Shown here piece by piece: positions 7,936-11,446 of a DNA stretch of 11,446 bases. A program made the position numbers and the translations under genes. The notes beneath the pieces were generated by a model. It was not told the origin of the DNA, did not search any database, and saw only the letters and a program-made list of their open reading frames with translations. This DNA is from Acanthamoeba lenticulata (lineage: Eukaryota; Discosea; Longamoebia; Acanthamoebidae): positions 1 through 11,446 of the forward strand of contig NAVB01000984.1 in assembly GCA_002179805.1 (NCBI GenBank), given 5' to 3'. Every line of letters begins with the position of its first letter. The first letter of the stretch is position 1.

Positions 7936-7950
7936 CCATTAATTTAATGG
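7936..7950. promoter_or_regulatory. Palindrome CCATTAA-t-TTAATGG
   Basis: A perfect 7-bp inverted repeat around one base lies 43-57 bp upstream of the EXPERA-like gene's ATG. The neighbouring minus-strand TTTTAATAAA could serve as a TATA-like element. Paired TAAT/ATTA cores suit a dimeric or homeodomain-like factor; the function is inferred. Confidence 0.4.
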
Positions 7951-8338
7951 ACCTGCGCAGATGGCCTGTCGTTGGTTATGTTACACTTCTATCACTCCTG
8001 CCTACATCAGGCCACGACGCCCATTAGGGAGAACTTACAACTTGTGCCAGGTGAAAGCACGCACCTTGAGGTATCATGAGGGATTGAACGCCCAAGCACC
8101 AGGCTTGATGAAGGACAGAGAATGGTGAAGCAGCTGAGTTGTTGAGACAATCGTCAAGGAGTCAATGTTACTGCTTGTGCCTTCTCCTGGATCTTCTTCT
8201 TCTTCTCCTGATGAGCCCAACAATCTCCCCTACACACTTCACAGGACACGTGCACAGAGAAGAAGCCTCTTGCGTTCGTTGAACCAGCCTCCTGCCAGGA
8301 GGTAGGGGTTACTGCGGGGAGTATACCCATACATACCG

Positions 8339-8388
8339 CCGAACGCCATTGGGTGCCCCCGGATCGGGCAATAGGACAACCGAACGCC
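8339..8388 (+). promoter_or_regulatory. Two direct repeats of CCGAACGCC
   Basis: Identical 9-mers start at 8339 and 8380, 41 bp apart (close to four helical turns), about 110-160 bp upstream of the GH16 start codon. Possibly paired sites for one regulator of the glucanase gene. Confidence 0.35.
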
Positions 8389-8402
8389 GCGGCTCAGCGC
8401 GA

Positions 8403-8407
8403 CCAAT
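8403..8407 (+). promoter_or_regulatory. CCAAT box
   Basis: CCAAT lies 90 bp upstream of the GH16 start codon, a usual distance for a CCAAT-binding complex site. Such a short motif can also occur by chance. Confidence 0.35.
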
Positions 8408-8436
8408 CCCCTCATGCAGCAACCCTAATTCGGTTT

Positions 8437-8443
8437 GACTCAT
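8437..8443 (+). promoter_or_regulatory. TGACTCA (AP-1/Gcn4-type) site
   Basis: An exact TGACTCA heptamer, the classic bZIP dimer site, sits 54 bp upstream of the GH16 ATG and between the CCAAT box and the start codon. Its use in this organism is unproven. Confidence 0.35.
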
Positions 8444-8496
8444 AAGAAGCTCGTGCTTGGCGGCTATTCATTTCACACCCAACCCACACCACCGCA

Positions 8497-9927
8497 ATGA
8501 CCGACATCACCCGTGCCTACACCTTCCTGACGACCGCACTCTTGGTGCTCAGCGTTGCCGCCATCGCGCAAGGAGCCGGATACACCCTCAACTGGGAAGC
8601 CAAAGGCTCTACCTTCTTTGACAAGTTCAACTTCATCACCTACAATGACCCCTCGCTTGGCTTTGTCAACTACGTCAACCGTACCTACGCTCAAGGTGGG
8701 TGTCGTTGGAGCATGATCCATTTCATTTCTCCTCCCTGGAATTGCGACACTGACATAAGCGTGTGGTCCCCTCCAGGCCAGGGATTGATTTCGGTCCAGT
8801 CCAACGGACAAGTGAAGCTGAAGCCGGACACCACCAACATTGTCGCTTCGGGAGCTCGTGGGCGAGACTCAGTTCGTCTTGAGTCGAAGCAGCTTTTCAG
8901 CTCCGGTCTCTTCATCGCCGACGTTGCGCACATGCCCACAGGATGCGGTACCATAACACAAGCGTAGTGGCGACGCCTGGAGGCTGACGCAAGGCGTCGT
9001 GTACAGGAACTTGGCCGGCCTGGTGGACGTATGGCCCCAACTGGCCCAAGAGCGGCGAGATTGGTACGAGAGGAGCTTTCCACTGCGCTGTTCTGTGCTG
9101 GTGCGCATTGAAGGACGCTAACAAATCAGCTCTTTCGCAGACATCATTGAGGGCGTCAACCGCGGAACCGTCAACATGGCTACCCTGCACACTAACCCGG
9201 GTTGCAACATGTCAATCGTCGACCAATCCTCGACCATGACAGGAACCTTCACCGAGCGCAACTGTGACACGACTGTCACTTCGGTAAGTCGACGGAGCAG
9301 CTCACCCCCTCTCTTAGCCTCGAGCCTCGAGCCTAACACCGTCAACTATGGCAGGGATGTGGCGTGAAAGCATCCGCCAACTCCTACGGCGCGCCCTTCA
9401 ATTCTGGAGGAGGAGGCGTCTATGCTCTCCGTACACCACATCCCCCCATTTGGTGTTGTGTTGGTAGTTATGTCACGTGCTCACAAGTTTCTTCACGGAC
9501 ACAGAGTGGGCATCCACTGCGCTCAAGGTGTGGTATTTCAACCGCACGAGCATCCCCTCGTACGAAGACGCTCCAGCCAACCCCCACTTGATCTGCTGCG
9601 CACTTTAACCTGATTGGCTGACCATTCATTTCTTTCCCCCTTACCAGGGACATCGCTTCCGGATCGATCACGATGGGCTCCTGGGGCAAGCCCTTCGCCT
9701 ACTTCCCACTGGGCACCAATTGCCCTGCCTCGCACTTCGTCAACCACACCATCACCATCAACCTCACCTTCTGCGGAGGCTGGGCCGCCGACTCGTGGGT
9801 GTGGTCTTCGGACTCGGTCTGCGCGGCCAAGGGATCCTGCGTCGACTACGTCCGGAACAACCCGGCCGACTTTGCGGAGGCCTACTGGCTCTTCAACTAC
9901 GTGCGCGTCTACCAGTGGACCAACTGA
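8497..9927 (+). CDS. Secreted GH16 endo-beta-1,3(4)-glucanase, Lam16A type, seven exons
   Basis: Exons 8497-8695, 8777-8947, 9007-9063, 9141-9283, 9355-9430, 9505-9559 and 9648-9927 join in phase to 326 residues. Residues 1 to about 26 are a signal peptide with a Thr/Leu/Val core. The catalytic strand reads [23 protein letters not shown], split by an intron in the Asp codon: nucleophile Glu 141, Asp 143 and acid/base Glu 146 are all present. Downstream are TLHTNPGC, SYGAPFN, VYAL, WYFNRTSIPS, SWGKPFAYF, HTITINLTFCGGW and a C-terminal VRVYQWTN. Known: this pattern belongs to fungal Lam16A-like GH16 enzymes, which cut beta-1,3(1,4)-glucans such as laminarin. Several sequons and paired cysteines fit secretion. 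Inference: digestion of fungal, algal or plant glucans, or remodelling of the cyst wall. It is a single catalytic domain with no binding module. The expected Glu in VYALEW is Gln at the C|AG splice codon. Confidence 0.92.
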
Positions 9928-10119
9928 TGATGCAATGCAAGCCCTCTCCTGCCTCATCACCTTCCTTGCTGAATTATTTTCAAGAATATCAATTATATAA
10001 TAGATTTTGTACAAAGAAAAAAGACATCAAGTGGAGGTTGTTGGGGAAGAGAAGGAGGAAGCCCCATGGGGGCGCTGGGAGGGAAAGAAAGGAAGTAGGA
10101 ATGGACGGAATGATGGCGC
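9928..10119. other. 192-bp convergent 3' intergenic region
   Basis: This lies between the GH16 stop (plus) and the proline-rich gene's stop (minus). It contains an AT-rich core near 9974-10010 and an A-rich run at about 10013-10021, which could supply cleavage signals in both directions. No canonical AATAAA is seen. Confidence 0.5.
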
Positions 10120-11382
10120 TCAGGTGGAGGAGGATTGGTCATCACCAGCATCAGCATCTCCAGATGTAGACGACGGAAGGGCGGCAGGGCAGGACAGTGG
10201 CGAAGGCACCACACCACCGGAAGGGGGCACGGGAAGCAACATCGCGGCCGCGGTTGCTTGGCTGTCGTCGTCGCCGGCACCGGGACAAGTTGAGTCGTCA
10301 TCGTCGTCACCATCGGCCCGAACGCGCCGGGCGGCGCTGTCGTAGAACTGGTTCCAGCGGGCGAGCTGCTCGGCGGCCTCCTGCTGCCGCTGGTCGCGCG
10401 ACGTCGGGTAATAGCTCCGCTGCTTGGCCGCCGTCTGCAGACGGACCGGCCGCGGCGGCCGTACGGGCGGCGGCGGCGACATGATGGGCTTCGCTGCCTC
10501 AGCCTTGGCCTCGGCTTCGGCCTCGGCGGAGTCGCCGGTCCTGGGGAGTTCAGGGCTGGCGCTGCGGAGCTTTAGGTGGCTGGGCAGCGGCGGGAGCGGC
10601 GGGCGCTCGGCCAAGGCCGCGTTCAAGCGCTGCTGCTGGTGCTGGCGGAGGGCCGGCAGCGGCGGGATGACGAGCGGGCGCGACGGCGGCGCGTCGTTGC
10701 AGTCGCTCGACAGCACGCGACGCGGGGGCGGCAGCGGTGGCGTCGGCTTGGACGCGGCGCGGGGCCGCGGGGGCGGGTCCGGCGCCACCATGGACTCCTT
10801 GTTGCGCGAGGTCACGGCAACGATCGCTGACCTGGAGCACGACATCGCCACCGAGACGACATCGCGGGCCTCGTCGGCGAGCACGGGGATCGTATCGTCG
10901 GCATCGGCGTCAGCGCCCGCGCCAGCGTCGGCCTCAGCAGTGGCGGCGTCGGGTTGGTTGTCCTCGCGGGCCTTGGACCGCTTGATGATGTCCTTCCGCT
11001 TGATGATGACGTCACGCAGCTTGCTCAGCCGCGTAGCCGAGTGGGTGGCGGAGGGCGACGCGGGGACGAAGCGTGATGATGACGTTGACGGCGACGGGCA
11101 GTCGGAGGAGGAAGAGGAGGAGGCCGGCGAGCCCGGGCAGGGCGGGGAGGCGACGCGGCTCAGCATCGGCGACGCCGCGGCCGAGGGCGAGGGCGACGAG
11201 GGGCCCGCCGGGCGGGAGGAGGCAGGTGCAGCGACGACGCTGGGCGCGGCGCAGCCAAACGGGGTGAAGTCGTCGAGGCACGCGGTCTCACCGTTGCCCA
11301 AGTCGCCCATGCCCTTCTTCTTGGCCGCCTCGTACACGATCTTGCTCCTCTGCTTCTTCCGCTCATCGTGCTCGCGCTTTAC
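10120..11382 (-). CDS. Disordered proline-rich protein with SH3-ligand-like motifs, 3' part (5' end beyond window)
   Basis: One open frame of 420 codons runs from an apparent splice acceptor (CTGCGCAG at 11390-11383) to TGA at 10122-10120. No ATG lies at the upstream end and the flank looks like intron, so the protein start is outside the window. I do not recognise the family. Visible in order: a basic N-terminal segment (REHDERKKQRSKIVYEAAKKKG), a Pro/Ser/Ala-rich stretch, a basic helix-like piece (LSKLRDVIIKRKDIIKRSKA), an Ala/Asp-alternating run, many proline motifs (PPLPPPRR, RPLVIPPLP, RPPLPPLP, PPPPVRPPRPVR), a YYPTSRDQRQQEAAEQLARWNQFYDSAARR-like segment, a run of five Asp, and an acidic/Ser tail. 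Known: PxxPxR and RxxPxxP are SH3 ligands. Inference: a signalling or cytoskeletal scaffold. Small introns within the low-complexity parts cannot be excluded. Confidence 0.6.
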   Translation of the reverse strand, partial: VKREHDERKKQRSKIVYEAAKKKGMGDLGNGETACLDDFTPFGCAAPSVVAAPASSRPAGPSSPSPSAAASPMLSRVASPPCPGSPASSSSSSDCPSPSTSSSRFVPASPSATHSATRLSKLRDVIIKRKDIIKRSKAREDNQPDAATAEADAGAGADADADDTIPVLADEARDVVSVAMSCSRSAIVAVTSRNKESMVAPDPPPRPRAASKPTPPLPPPRRVLSSDCNDAPPSRPLVIPPLPALRQHQQQRLNAALAERPPLPPLPSHLKLRSASPELPRTGDSAEAEAEAKAEAAKPIMSPPPPVRPPRPVRLQTAAKQRSYYPTSRDQRQQEAAEQLARWNQFYDSAARRVRADGDDDDDSTCPGAGDDDSQATAAAMLLPVPPSGGVVPSPLSCPAALPSSTSGDADAGDDQSSST

Positions 11383-11446
11383 CTGCGCAGCCGCCAATCA
11401 GATATTGTGTACACAAATTCGTAAACTAATCAATTATAAATAAGAA
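11383..11446 (-). other. Probable intron tail upstream of the proline-rich exon
   Basis: Sixty-four bases ending at the window edge change sharply to AT-rich sequence. Read on the minus strand they end TGATTGGCGGCTGCGCAG, a plausible branch region plus acceptor. The donor lies outside the window. Confidence 0.5.

Larger units (their letters stand above)
7894..8496. other. 603-bp divergent intergenic region
   Basis: This lies between the divergent starts at 7893 (minus) and 8497 (plus). I found no credible coding frame and no tRNA or rRNA. It holds a palindrome near the minus-strand start, and a CCAAT box, a TGACTCA site and a repeated CCGAACGCC near the plus-strand start, listed separately. 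The middle part (about 7990-8300) shows only a pyrimidine run (about 8191-8208), an E-box-like CACGTG near 8248 and a short imperfect hairpin near 8288-8302. Confidence 0.6.

Noticed and set aside
7894..8496. tRNA, small RNA or extra gene in the large divergent gap
   Set aside because: No cloverleaf, no internal promoter boxes that fit, and no frame with motifs; only short regulatory-looking elements.
9560..9647. Reading the GH16 exon through the codons after IPS (YEDAPANPHL)
   Set aside because: The frame has no later GT donor before a stop; using GTACGA at 9560 gives the family-typical IPSDIASG join.
10424..11443. 339-codon open frame on the plus strand opposite the proline-rich gene
   Set aside because: Ala/Gly/Arg low complexity is explained as the antisense of GC-rich coding sequence; the minus strand has coherent proline motifs, a splice acceptor and a sensible stop.

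Overview
The window looks like nuclear DNA of a free-living amoebozoan, most likely Acanthamoeba or a close relative. The coding sequence is GC-rich, the genes are tightly packed on both strands, and they are cut by many short GT-AG introns. I placed 25 introns of about 55 to 123 bp, with donors often of the GTGCGT/GTACGT type. The protein mix also fits: a Lam16A-type secreted glucanase, a microsomal-type epoxide hydrolase, a MYND-finger protein and a proline-rich actin-regulator-like protein. Species assignment is inference. All exon models come from reading frames, splice-site phase and family motifs; there are no transcripts behind them.

Layout: (1) 1-693, minus strand: 5' part of a gene encoding an N-terminal MYND zinc finger joined to an alpha/beta hydrolase, running off the left edge. 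(2) 794-3462, plus: a five-exon gene, divergent from the first across only 100 bp. It encodes about 764 residues: a Gly/Pro/Gln-rich N-terminus, polyglutamine, a tryptophan-rich motif, a long charged helix, polyproline and a C-terminal WH2-like motif. (3) 3823-7025, plus: a 12-exon gene that reads as one frame of about 752 residues: a membrane anchor, a GNAT-like domain related to uncharacterised bacterial proteins, then a complete microsomal-type epoxide hydrolase. (4) 7132-7893, minus: a four-exon gene for a 174-residue four-helix ER membrane protein resembling EXPERA/EBP-like proteins, convergent with gene 3. (5) 8497-9927, plus: a seven-exon gene for a secreted GH16 beta-glucanase of 326 residues. 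(6) 10120-11382, minus: the 3' part of a gene for a disordered, proline-rich protein with SH3-ligand-like motifs, running off the right edge.

There is no operon and no shared pathway that can be shown. The strongest unusual features are the acyltransferase-like/epoxide hydrolase fusion, the MYND/hydrolase fusion, and the polyproline-WH2 protein whose actin-binding end appears only when a cryptic 69-bp intron is removed. Genes 3 and 4 both encode predicted ER membrane proteins, and their families have a known sterol/epoxide connection, but adjacency alone is weak evidence in a eukaryote. I found no mobile element, CRISPR array, tRNA or rRNA.
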